Position numbers and translations under genes: made by a program. From positions 1 to 63,448 of the forward strand of contig JAQWOH010000041.1 of assembly GCA_029245955.1 (NCBI GenBank): a stretch of 63,448 nt of DNA, given 5' to 3'. The stretch's first letter is position 1. Every line of letters begins with the position of its first letter. The notes under the pieces are model-generated. The model saw only the letters and a list, made by a program, of their open reading frames with translations. It did not search any database and was not told the DNA's origin. This document shows, piece after piece, positions 35,918-43,508 of this stretch. Origin of the DNA: Fuerstiella sp. (GTDB lineage: Bacteria; Planctomycetota; Planctomycetia; Planctomycetales; Planctomycetaceae).

Positions 35918-35991
35918 GCAGTCTGTAGTGTAGTGTTGCTGCACGTCGGCTTGTGGAGCCGAAAGTGGGGGCTCGATTCCCCTCAGGCTGC
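35918..35991 (+). tRNA. tRNA-His (anticodon GTG)
   Basis: A full cloverleaf folds here. G-1 at 35918 pairs with C73 at 35991, the hallmark of tRNA-His. The acceptor stem is CAGTCTG (35919-35925) with CAGGCTG (35984-35990), with one T-G wobble. The D-arm is GTGT/GCAC, and the anticodon arm TCGGC-TTGTGGA-GCCGA puts GTG at 35953-35955. The variable loop is four bases (AAGT). The T-arm GGGGG-CTCGATT-CCCCT has C at position 54 instead of T. CCA is not encoded. It lies between murG and the HNH gene. Confidence 0.92.
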
Positions 35992-36087
35992 CTTCTGCCC
36001 GACCGCTGGGCCGGCCCATGACAAGGGCTGTCAAAGGTGATTACATCTGAGGGCGGCCGAACACTGTTATCGGAAGGGCAACGATTA

Positions 36088-36684
36088 GTGGTTACTTCTG
36101 TTCTTCAACGACCAACGCTTGTTTTAAACCGCAACTGGCAGCCCGTCGGAGTGGCAACGGTTTCGCGGTCTCTGGTCAAGGTGTGGAATGATTCCGCCCG
36201 CATCGTGGATCCTGCGGACTTCCAGCAATACGACTGGCACGACTGGTCACTGGTGCAGCCTGCTGAAGGCGAAGCATTCATTCAGACCCAGTGGCTGCGT
36301 TTGCGGGTTCCGGAAGTTGTCACGCTGACGAAGTATGATCGACTGCCCACGAATGTCGTTGCCTTCAGCCGCCGCAACGTGTTCAAACGCGACAACTTCA
36401 CGTGTCAATACTGCGGCTGCAGACCTGGCAGCGAGGAACTGACGATCGACCACGTTGTCCCTCGGTCACAGAAGGGTATGTCCAGCTGGAAGAACTGTGT
36501 TCTGGCCTGTGTGGAATGCAATCATCGCAAGGCTAACCGAACTCCCGAGCGAGCTGCCATGCCGCTGAAACGCAACCCGGTCCGTCCCCTGTGGAATCCG
36601 TCTTATGCGCGTCACGGTGTGCGGCTGGAAAGCTGGTCGAAATTCGTCAGTGACGCGTACTGGAACGTTGAACTGGAAGATTAG
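36088..36684 (+). CDS. HNH endonuclease domain protein
   Basis: A protein of about 198 residues with a C-terminal HNH nuclease module. The zinc knuckle FTCQYCGCRPGSEELTIDHV (CxxC then DH), VPRSQKGMSSWKNCVLACVE and CNHRKANRTPERAAM give the His-Asn-His/Cys pattern intact. The N-terminal half begins TSVLQRPTLVLNRNWQPVGV, a conserved start in bacterial HNH proteins of this type. I choose GTG 36088 because GGAAGGG lies about ten bases before it. An in-frame GTG at 36037 would add 17 residues with no family match. The family is chromosomal and widespread, not clearly mobile, so a repair or RNA-related role is as likely as defence. It ends in a strong terminator at 36690. Confidence 0.88.
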   Translation: MVTSVLQRPTLVLNRNWQPVGVATVSRSLVKVWNDSARIVDPADFQQYDWHDWSLVQPAEGEAFIQTQWLRLRVPEVVTLTKYDRLPTNVVAFSRRNVFKRDNFTCQYCGCRPGSEELTIDHVVPRSQKGMSSWKNCVLACVECNHRKANRTPERAAMPLKRNPVRPLWNPSYARHGVRLESWSKFVSDAYWNVELED

Positions 36685-36689
36685 TCCCG

Positions 36690-36722
36690 CAGCCGACCGT
36701 AATGCCGTCGGCTGTTTTGTTT
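36690..36722 (+). terminator. Rho-independent terminator
   Basis: The perfect 8-bp stem CAGCCGAC (36690-36697) / GTCGGCTG (36707-36714) with a 9-base loop is followed by TTTTGTTT. It starts six bases after the HNH stop codon. Confidence 0.88.
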
Positions 36723-36741
36723 CAGAAACGGAATACAAGAA

Positions 36742-37704
36742 ATGTTAAGTTGCCGTTGTCTGATTCTGGCCGCTGTTGCCTGTGCGCCAGCATTCACGTT
36801 TTCTGCACAGCCCATTATGGCTCAGACGACGGCTGGTTCGAACCAGAAGGCGAACCCCGACAGTACGTCAGAGAAGAAGCAACCTGCTCCGTTTCGCTGG
36901 GTTAACCCGTTAAAGAAGAAGTTGCCCGGAGTTCGCCACGCAACGTTTCGCAGCCCCAGCATGGACATCGATGTCGGTTACTGCATTTACACGCCGTCGG
37001 AGTACTCCAGAGCAGCGTTCGCCAGCAAACGGTATCCGGTCATCTATTACCTCCATGGAGGTCGGCCGGGAAGTGAGATTAAGAGTGTCAAACTTGTCAG
37101 TCGCATTCATCGGCTGATAGAGCAGGGAAGTGTTCCGCCCGTGATCTATGTGTTTGTCAATGGTGGCCCGGTCAGTCATTACAACATGCCAGATCGCAGC
37201 AACGCGATGGGTGAGGACGTGTTTGTTAAGGAACTTATTCCTCACATTGACAGCACCTGGCGAACAGTCAACGGCCGCGAAGGTCGTGGCATTGAGGGAT
37301 TTTCCCAGGGCGGCCGAGGAACAACCAGGATTATGTTCCGGTATCCGGAGCTGTTCGGGAGCGCGGCCCCCGGCGGAGCGGGTCACGCTACGGAAAAGAG
37401 AATTTCGGAAGAGAACGGGCGGGAGAACGATACGCTGATTTTTGCCGCAGGGCAGAATACCTATGATCGAGCCCGGGAGTATGCGAAGAATCCCTCACCG
37501 TCGCTGCCAATTCTGATCCATGTTGGCACAAAAGGTTTCAACTATGAAAACAACCTGGCGTATATGGATTTCCTGGACACACTGAAGATCCCCTATCAGA
37601 AGCTCGTTGTCAAAGACGCGGCGCACAGCGCCGGACAGATTTACGACAAACGCGGCTTTGAGATCATGACGTTCCATGCCAGGAACTTCGGGTTGACGAA
37701 GTAG
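36742..37704 (+). CDS. Exported esterase (feruloyl-esterase/esterase D-like alpha/beta hydrolase)
   Basis: A 320-residue secreted alpha/beta hydrolase. The signal peptide (CRCLILAAVACAPAFTFSAQ) precedes a linker rich in polar residues. The hydrolase core begins with RYPVIYYLHGGRPGSEI (oxyanion HGG) and continues with PPVIYVFVNGG. The nucleophile elbow is REGRGIEGFSQGGRGTTRIM (GFSQG, Ser at about residue 195), and AHSAGQIYDKRGFEI near the end carries the catalytic His. The acidic member is probably in the KGFNYENNLAYMD segment. It is the putative-esterase (PF00756) type, related to feruloyl esterases and PHB-like depolymerases. It starts 20 bases after the terminator of the HNH gene, so it has its own promoter. 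The substrate is likely a plant or algal polysaccharide ester. Confidence 0.88.
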   Translation: MLSCRCLILAAVACAPAFTFSAQPIMAQTTAGSNQKANPDSTSEKKQPAPFRWVNPLKKKLPGVRHATFRSPSMDIDVGYCIYTPSEYSRAAFASKRYPVIYYLHGGRPGSEIKSVKLVSRIHRLIEQGSVPPVIYVFVNGGPVSHYNMPDRSNAMGEDVFVKELIPHIDSTWRTVNGREGRGIEGFSQGGRGTTRIMFRYPELFGSAAPGGAGHATEKRISEENGRENDTLIFAAGQNTYDRAREYAKNPSPSLPILIHVGTKGFNYENNLAYMDFLDTLKIPYQKLVVKDAAHSAGQIYDKRGFEIMTFHARNFGLTK

Positions 37705-37787
37705 ATTCGCCTGCCGTGCAGCACAGCATCACCCGCGAAGCCTGGCTGCGACGGTTTCTGTTGTTCTTCTGAACCGTGGGTTGTTAA

Positions 37788-38183
37788 CTAATCGGCTTCT
37801 GTGGCGACGTTCTCCTGACTCTGAGAGGCGGAGCTTTCGTCCGGGTTGGCATGTTCCTGATCGCTATGTTCTTCATCAGTTGGATGATCGTGGTCCGCGT
37901 GACCGTGAGACGATCCCGTATTTGCCGCGGCCCCGGTCAGTTTTTCAGTTCGCTCCGTGTCTGCCATGTCATTCCAGTCGTCAATACAGGGAGGGCAGCA
38001 AAAGCCGACTCTCTGACCATTCCATTCAACAAACGTCTGGCCGTCGATTTCACCTCCCATGATGGGGCAATGTGTGTTGGAAATTTCGCTGGCTGCAGCG
38101 GGCTTTCCCGGTCCAATTTCAGAGCATCCAGACAGGCAAGAGAACAGGACACATGTCAGAGCGGCGAATTGTGGTTTCATCAT
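37788..38183 (-). CDS. Lipoprotein with Cys-rich YHS-like metal site and His-rich tail
   Basis: A 131-residue lipoprotein with a signal ending in lipobox LSGC (Cys20). The middle, ISNTHCPIMGGEIDGQTFVE to VGFCCPPCIDDWNDM, has Cys at 39, 62, 63 and 66 and resembles a YHS/TRASH-type metal-binding domain, where CPIMGGEI and FCCPPC are hallmark runs. The last third is low-complexity and acidic with a His cluster (SSHGHADHDHPTDEEHSDQE at 91-110) that could hold copper, zinc or nickel. It is anchored in a membrane facing the periplasm. It is convergent with the esterase and divergent from the metallophosphoesterase, standing alone. A role in metal buffering or delivery is inferred from the ligands only. 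Confidence 0.82.
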   Translation of the reverse strand: MMKPQFAALTCVLFSCLSGCSEIGPGKPAAASEISNTHCPIMGGEIDGQTFVEWNGQRVGFCCPPCIDDWNDMADTERTEKLTGAAANTGSSHGHADHDHPTDEEHSDQEHANPDESSASQSQENVATEAD

Positions 38184-38483
38184 GGTTCTTTATTAATTGA
38201 GGGATCGGTCAGAAAACCGGCGATAATGGGGTTTCGGCGTCTTTGCTTCGATGTCGGGCGAACGTGAAGGCAGGCTGGTGGTGGATTCAAACATACATTC
38301 TGGCTTTGACAAAGCATCAGTGTAGGCCCGAAATTCGATTCGGTCAGCTCCTTAAGTCATCGATTAGCCAACAAAGCCGGTTTCAGGACGGGGACCGTTA
38401 TCTGTGAGACTAGCTCCGCAATCGCTCCTGGAATTGTTAAAACTCAGAGGATTGGTTGTATAGACTCCGCGTGAAAGGGCGTT
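38184..38483. other. Divergent promoter region, nothing further seen
   Basis: This 300-bp gap lies between the metal-site lipoprotein (minus) and the metallophosphoesterase (plus). No RNA gene is visible. It is AT-richer near 38185-38205 (TTCTTTATTAATTGAGG), a plausible place for the lipoprotein's promoter or leader. Confidence 0.35.
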
Positions 38484-39665
38484 ATGAATTTTTATGCAGG
38501 GATTGCATTGCTGTTGCTGGCGTGCATCGGCAATTCCGCATGGTGGGCAATCTTTGTGAATCGTACGCATTCGCTCCGCTATCACGCGGATTCTCTGAGG
38601 TACGTTCGCAAAGTTCACGACGCCGGAATTCTTCTGTTTCCGCCGGTTGCCTTCTGGTTTCTGGGCTGGGCAGATTCGGGACTGCTGCGTGGCGGCAGCG
38701 TGACAGAGTTTTCTGCGGTTCGTCAGGGCACTTTATTGTTAGCTTTGAGTGGACTGGTTCCATTCACGTGGTCTGTGGTTCGGTGGCAGGTCCGACGTGC
38801 TCCGGTCGAACTGCACAAGGCGACATCCGTGCACTTTGATGTCCCGGGAAAGGAGGCCGGGACGTCGACGGGAGACTTGGCTCAGGGGAACAGGGTGCCA
38901 CTGCTGGCGAGATTTCCAAAGAACGAAGTTCACCGACTTGAGGTCACTCGCAAGTGGCTGTGTTTGACGGAACGACCGGCTCGGCACGGGCATGAATCAC
39001 GAAAAATCAAGGTCGCTCACTTTTCTGATACTCATTTTACGGGCTACCCGGGGCGACATTATTTTGAATTTGCGACAGATCGGCTGTGTGAACTGCAACC
39101 CGACATCTTTGTGTTTACCGGTGATCTGTTAGATAATGAGGCTTTGTTACCATGGGCGTCAGAGATGTTTTCACGGCTGGTCACCGTCGCACCAGGGTAT
39201 TCGATTCTGGGAAATCATGACTGGCACCTGAATCATTCACGAATTCGAAGGGGGCTGATTGAAACCGGCTGGGTGGATATTGGGGGACAGCATAGAACAG
39301 TTTCCATTGGAGATGCGACCGTACTGCTGGCCGGCACGGAAGCGCCGTGGATTGGCACCAACCCCGGGGTGCCTGAGTCTGCGAGCGAGGATTTGCGGAT
39401 TCTACTGAGCCATTCGCCTGATCAGCGGGACTATGCTCAGCGGCAGCAGTTTGACCTGATGCTGTGTGGACACAACCACGGTGGACAAGTCGTGCTGCCG
39501 GTGATCGGTCCCGTTTACGCACCCAGCAAATACGGAGTCAAGTACGCGGGCGGCACGTATCGTTACCGGCAAATGCTGATGCATGTGTCGCGCGGGCTTA
39601 GTGGCCAGGAAGCGTTGCGGCTGAATTGCTGTCCGGAAGTCACGCTGCTGGAAGTTGAATTCTAA
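38484..39665 (+). CDS. Membrane-anchored metallophosphoesterase
   Basis: A 393-residue calcineurin-like phosphoesterase. Three N-terminal hydrophobic segments anchor it (FYAGIALLLLACIGNSAWWA, AGILLFPPVAFWFLGWADSG, TLLLALSGLVPFTWSVVRWQ). The catalytic domain has the full metal-site set: KVAHFSDTHF (DxH), DIFVFTGDLLDN (GD), SILGNHDWHLNHSR (GNHD) and DLMLCGHNHGGQVVLPV (GHxH). It is close to the YkuE-type phosphoesterases, some of which hydrolyse UDP-diacylglucosamine or other lipid-linked phosphates. A GAAAGG before ATG 38484 is a plausible ribosome binding site. Active-site topology relative to the membrane is unknown. It is convergent with the ABC operon. Confidence 0.92.
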   Translation: MNFYAGIALLLLACIGNSAWWAIFVNRTHSLRYHADSLRYVRKVHDAGILLFPPVAFWFLGWADSGLLRGGSVTEFSAVRQGTLLLALSGLVPFTWSVVRWQVRRAPVELHKATSVHFDVPGKEAGTSTGDLAQGNRVPLLARFPKNEVHRLEVTRKWLCLTERPARHGHESRKIKVAHFSDTHFTGYPGRHYFEFATDRLCELQPDIFVFTGDLLDNEALLPWASEMFSRLVTVAPGYSILGNHDWHLNHSRIRRGLIETGWVDIGGQHRTVSIGDATVLLAGTEAPWIGTNPGVPESASEDLRILLSHSPDQRDYAQRQQFDLMLCGHNHGGQVVLPVIGPVYAPSKYGVKYAGGTYRYRQMLMHVSRGLSGQEALRLNCCPEVTLLEVEF

Positions 39666-39716
39666 CGGCATCAGTGGCGAAGTCACGGCGCCGGATTCGC
39701 AAAGACATGCAGCCGT

Positions 39717-40601
39717 TTATACATCCGTTTCTGATGCGGACGTGAATTCCCGAACCTGTACCGAAACCAATGCAATGGCAAGGAACAAAGCAATCCAGGA
39801 CATCAGCCACATGATCTGAGTGAATGCAGATTCGTCCGAGGCAACCAGATCTACCAGATCCAATCTGCGAAACTGTTCACTTTGTGGTGTCCATTCAAAC
39901 AATAGACTGCGGAGGCGGTATTGAATGGTGAAGCGGTTGATGACAGCCGGGAAAAAGCCCAGAAATAATTCGACGGCTGCCGTGTACGCAACGCAGAGAA
40001 CCATTGCACGGCGGTTGAATACGGTTCCCAGCATCATATACAACGCTGAGTAGGCACACGCCGACAGAAAGGACAGACATACCATCGCCTGTGTTACCTG
40101 GCCTTTGTCGATGATACCGGGGACCATTTCCGCTGCGTCAGTGCTGTTGCTCCGCTGCTGTTGCTCCACTGCAGCCGTCACGTCGGCCGGGCCGTCTACA
40201 GCGGCAAGTGAAACTGCAATAATGACGCCAGTAACCGTCGCTGAGGCAGTCCACATTACTGCTACAAGGTATTTCCCCACGATCAGGTGAAACAGTCCGT
40301 TGGGACGGACAGCCAGGTAGATCCAGCTGTGCTGTTCCAACTCCGATGCCACAGCGGGAGCCGCAGTCAACAAGGCTCCGAGCATGCACGAAATGGTTGG
40401 TGCCACGAAATACAGAACGATAGTAAACACTGTACTGATGGTCTGGGGGGTTGCCGCTTCCTGCGGACCAAAATCCACATACTTCTTCATCAGCAGCATA
40501 ATTGCGACAGGAAAGGTTGCGACCACGCCCCACCAGAATGCGCGGCCGCGTGTCATGATCCTCTTCAGTTCAAAAAAGAAGACCGCCATGATGCTGTTCA
40601 T
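39717..40601 (-). CDS. ABC-2 type transporter permease
   Basis: A 294-residue permease with six predicted helices. These include GVVATFPVAIMLLMKKYVDF, STVFTIVLYFVAPTISCMLG, LVAVMWTASATVTGVIIAVS and MWLMSWIALFLAIALVSVQV. The N-terminal cytoplasmic helix FFFELKRIMTRGRAFWWGV is the amphipathic entry typical of ABC-2 permeases. It overlaps the ATPase gene at 40598 by four bases (ATGA), so the two are translationally coupled and form one exporter. It is the last of four minus-strand genes making two ABC pairs. A hydrophilic insert rich in Ser/Asn/Gln (about 150-165) is unusual. Substrate unknown. Confidence 0.87.
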   Translation of the reverse strand: MNSIMAVFFFELKRIMTRGRAFWWGVVATFPVAIMLLMKKYVDFGPQEAATPQTISTVFTIVLYFVAPTISCMLGALLTAAPAVASELEQHSWIYLAVRPNGLFHLIVGKYLVAVMWTASATVTGVIIAVSLAAVDGPADVTAAVEQQQRSNSTDAAEMVPGIIDKGQVTQAMVCLSFLSACAYSALYMMLGTVFNRRAMVLCVAYTAAVELFLGFFPAVINRFTIQYRLRSLLFEWTPQSEQFRRLDLVDLVASDESAFTQIMWLMSWIALFLAIALVSVQVREFTSASETDV

Positions 40602-41554
40602 TTCTCACCTCGATGAATCTTCAGCAGTGAGTTGAAAAGCGTCTGCAGCGAATCGTCGGCGGATCTGACGCGAGTTACCGTGAACCCATTGTCTGTAATC
40701 AGCGATGGCAGTTGAGTCCACAATTGACCGGCCCGCAAAGTTCTCAGCCGCACGGTGTCGTAGCCGTGTGCTGTTGGCTCAACGGAGGTAGACACGGCCA
40801 GCTCTCTTTCCATCAGCGCAGATGCCAGTCGGTATGGCTCTGAACAATCCACTTCAATTTCTGACGGTGAATCAAACAATAGTTCGTTGACTTCGCTGGC
40901 GGTACCTGAAGCCAGCAGGCGTCCGCCACAGATGAGCAGAAATGAATCTGTAAGAGCCTCAATTTCATGCAGCACATGACTGGCGATGATCAGGCTGTGA
41001 CCGCGTTCCGTCCAGTCGTTCAGCACGTCGGTCATTTCTGCGCGTCCGATCGGATCGAGACCACTGAAGGGCTCGTCCAGTATAAGCAGCGTTGGTTCAT
41101 GAGCGATCGCCTGAGCGAGCTTCGTGCGCTGGCGCATGCCTCGTGAGTACGTCGAAATCGGGCGTTTCATGGCGCACGACATACCAACCATCGCCAGGCA
41201 ATGTTCGGCTCGTTCGCGGGCGGCGTGACGACGAACCCCCTGCAGGCGAAGCAGCACAGTGACCCAGTCCAGTCCACTTGTCGCGGCGTAAAGGCCTTCG
41301 AATCCGGGACAGAATCCGATCTTCCGCATGAGTGATGAGTTGTTTCGCGGTGTCTGTCCCAGCACCCGTACATTTCCCCGTGTGGGAACAAGCTGCCCGG
41401 TCAGCAGATTCAACAACGTACTTTTTCCGGCACCGTTGGGTCCCAGCAGGCCATAAGCCCCCGGTTTCAACTGTGCGTTGAAGTCGTTGACACCAATCAC
41501 CGTGGCGTAAAGCTTGGTGACATGGTCAAGTTCAATCAGGTAGTCGGACTTCAT
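40598..41554 (-). CDS. ABC transporter ATP-binding protein
   Basis: A 318-residue ABC ATPase for the permease that follows. Walker A is YGLLGPNGAGKSTLLNLLTG, the Q-loop region IGFCPGFEGLYAATSGL, the signature SRGMRQRTKLAQAIA (MRQR in place of LSGGQ), Walker B PTLLILDEPFSGLDPIGRAE and the H-loop LIIASHVLHEIE. All ATP-site elements are present. The C-terminal 80 residues (PSEIEVDCSEPYRLASALME) form the extra domain found in CcmA/NodI-type ATPases. The frame is open to 41611, but the fold starts at MKSDYLIELDHVTKLY, so ATG 41554 is used. It follows the upstream permease by 8 bp and overlaps the next permease by four bases. Confidence 0.93.
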   Translation of the reverse strand: MKSDYLIELDHVTKLYATVIGVNDFNAQLKPGAYGLLGPNGAGKSTLLNLLTGQLVPTRGNVRVLGQTPRNNSSLMRKIGFCPGFEGLYAATSGLDWVTVLLRLQGVRRHAARERAEHCLAMVGMSCAMKRPISTYSRGMRQRTKLAQAIAHEPTLLILDEPFSGLDPIGRAEMTDVLNDWTERGHSLIIASHVLHEIEALTDSFLLICGGRLLASGTASEVNELLFDSPSEIEVDCSEPYRLASALMERELAVSTSVEPTAHGYDTVRLRTLRAGQLWTQLPSLITDNGFTVTRVRSADDSLQTLFNSLLKIHRGEK

Positions 41555-41562
41555 GGCAGCTG

Positions 41563-42534
41563 TCACGCTCGCAGTGGAGCAGAAACTTTCCGGTAAATGA
41601 CGGCGAAACAAATCAGAGAAAGTGCCACAACAAATGCGAACTGAGTTTCGGCATGGGGAGAGAGGCTGGGAACATCAAAGATCGCCACGGACAGATCGCT
41701 GAACAGCAGAAACAGAAACGAAAGTCGCAGCACAAGTTCCGAGGCCTCACCGTTTACATTTCGCATGACGGCAAACGCCGCCATTCCGAAGATCCAGATG
41801 GCGAACCAGCCGAAGGATGCGAATCGGGTTTCTACAGTCAGAGATGACAGTGTCAGGGCCAGTAACGTTGTTGGCACGATGATCGTTGCAGAGGCGGCCA
41901 GCGTTCGTAATGGCAGATCCCACGTCTCGGCGACAACGGAGATATCCGGTGACAGCAACACACCAAAAATGTACAGCAGCAGTTGAGGAAGGGTACACGT
42001 GAGCAACAGAAAACACATGACTGTTGCGCACTTACCACAGATGTACTGAATTCGGGTCAGAGGTCGGGAAAAATACAGCAGGAACGCCCGAGACCTGACG
42101 TCCTGAGAAATCATGGACGGAACAAGCAGGCCAACGACGATGACCATGCCAATGGTCTGTGATCTCTGAAGCTGCAGCATGACCGCCTTCCAGAGCAGCG
42201 GGCGTGCGGCCGCCAGCATCTGCTCGCGATCAACGCCGTCAAGTCCGGCCAGCGTCGTCTGCGCGACCGGAGCCATTTCTGCGGGAAGCAGCAGGTCCAC
42301 CAGTGCCTGCATTCCCCGGCCGCTTCCCTGGATGTTATTCGTCAGCACCTGTTCGAACACAAAGATAAGGACGCCGTAGGCCAGGGGAGGCGCCCACACA
42401 ACAAAGGCGATTCTGCGCAACCATGCACTCTGCCAGGCGCGCCGAATGCCGACCCCCGCGACGACAGTCCACCGACTCGCGCCCGACTCGCGAGTGCCTT
42501 CCCATTCACGATATCCAAGGTTATGAATCGGCAT
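41563..42534 (-). CDS. ABC-2 type transporter permease
   Basis: A 323-residue integral membrane protein with about six helices. These include IAFVVWAPPLAYGVLIFVFE, TIGMVIVVGLLVPSMISQDV, VMCFLLLTCTLPQLLLYIFG, SATIIVPTTLLALTLSSLTV and FVVALSLICFAVIYRKVSAP. The start MPIHNLGYREWEGTRESGAS is typical of planctomycete and actinobacterial ABC-2 permeases next to CcmA-type ATPases. The first 14 bases of the gene overlap the end of the upstream ATPase, making the pair translationally linked. LYFSRPLTRIQYICGKCATV is the cytoplasmic coupling loop typical of the class. Substrate unknown. Confidence 0.88.
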   Translation of the reverse strand: MPIHNLGYREWEGTRESGASRWTVVAGVGIRRAWQSAWLRRIAFVVWAPPLAYGVLIFVFEQVLTNNIQGSGRGMQALVDLLLPAEMAPVAQTTLAGLDGVDREQMLAAARPLLWKAVMLQLQRSQTIGMVIVVGLLVPSMISQDVRSRAFLLYFSRPLTRIQYICGKCATVMCFLLLTCTLPQLLLYIFGVLLSPDISVVAETWDLPLRTLAASATIIVPTTLLALTLSSLTVETRFASFGWFAIWIFGMAAFAVMRNVNGEASELVLRLSFLFLLFSDLSVAIFDVPSLSPHAETQFAFVVALSLICFAVIYRKVSAPLRA

Positions 42535-43453
42535 CGTGATTGTCCCGTACAGACTTCAGAAAGACTTCCTCCAGCGAGGATTGAGACGGTGACATGTTCT
42601 GTACAGTGACGTCGCAGCCGTCGACGGACTTCCAGAGCTGTTTGGTGACGTCGGCGGCTTCACCGGAAATCTGCAGTATGCCGTCCCGTCGCAGTTCCGC
42701 ACTTAATCCGCACGATTGCAGAGCAGCCAACAGCTTCTGACCGTCTCCGGTGAGTTCAACATTCACCGCCGGGTTGGGAGATTTCAGCAGTTCTTTAAGC
42801 GGCGCAGAAAGGCGAACCCGACCTGCCGCAAGGATTGTCACTGCATCGCATACGACCTTCACATCGGGCAGAATGTGTGTGCAGAGAATGACGGACTTGC
42901 CGAAATTGTGCGACAGAATGCTGATCCGGTTCAGCATGGCTTCCCGTTCTTCAGGGTCCAGACCCGAGGTTGGTTCATCCAGAATCAGTAGTTCCGGATC
43001 GTGTACGATTGACATGGCGAAGCGAAGTTTCTGACGCATGCCGGTGGAATAAGTTTCAACCTTGCGGTATCGCTCCTGTTCGATGCCGCAGAAGTCCATG
43101 ATTTCGTGGCCGCGCCGCAGGGCTTCTGTTCGTGGCAGACAGGACAGGCGTGCCGCCACCTGAACGGATTCAATGCCGGACAGGCCGTGCATATAGCAGT
43201 CGTCCTCCGGCATGTAGCCGACTTTGGCGCGAATAGCCGCCGATTGGGTTGCGACGTTGTGCCCCAGAACTCGGCCTTCCCCCGAGGTCACTTTCACCAG
43301 CCCCAGCAGCACTTTGATCAGGGTGCTCTTTCCTGCACCGTTCGGACCGAGCAATCCCGTTACTCCGCTGTCGATGTCCAGACTGACACCGGCAAGTGCG
43401 CGAAATGTTCCGTAGTCTTTGGTGAGGTTTCGTAGTTCAATCAATGAGGTCAT
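42521..43453 (-). CDS. ABC transporter ATP-binding protein
   Basis: A 310-residue ABC ATPase heading the four-gene operon. Walker A is GVTGLLGPNGAGKSTLIKVL, the Q-loop region VGYMPEDDCYMHGLSGIE, the signature YSTGMRQKLRFAMSIV (GMRQK replaces LSGGQ), Walker B PELLILDEPTSGLDPEEREA and the H-loop SVILCTHILPDVK. The C-terminal domain (VNVELTGDGQKLLAALQSCG) is the regulatory tail also seen in the second ATPase. ATG 43453 (MTSLIELRNLTKDYGTF) is preferred over the in-frame start at 43468. It overlaps the downstream permease by 14 bases. Both ATPases carry the same MRQ-type signature, so the two pairs are related and may form one complex. Confidence 0.93.
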   Translation of the reverse strand: MTSLIELRNLTKDYGTFRALAGVSLDIDSGVTGLLGPNGAGKSTLIKVLLGLVKVTSGEGRVLGHNVATQSAAIRAKVGYMPEDDCYMHGLSGIESVQVAARLSCLPRTEALRRGHEIMDFCGIEQERYRKVETYSTGMRQKLRFAMSIVHDPELLILDEPTSGLDPEEREAMLNRISILSHNFGKSVILCTHILPDVKVVCDAVTILAAGRVRLSAPLKELLKSPNPAVNVELTGDGQKLLAALQSCGLSAELRRDGILQISGEAADVTKQLWKSVDGCDVTVQNMSPSQSSLEEVFLKSVRDNHDADS

Positions 43454-43508
43454 GCGTACTGAATACACCTCGTATCATACACAGGTCAGTCACGACTCTT
43501 CAGGCGAC

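Noticed and set aside
35941..35992. tmRNA 3' end suggested by the T-arm and GGGGGCTCGATT
   Set aside because: A complete tRNA-His cloverleaf with anticodon arm fits within 74 bases, and no tag-peptide frame or pseudoknots are seen upstream.
36088..36684. HNH gene as part of a restriction or homing system
   Set aside because: No methyltransferase, intron or integrase is nearby, and this HNH type is a common chromosomal protein ending in its own terminator.
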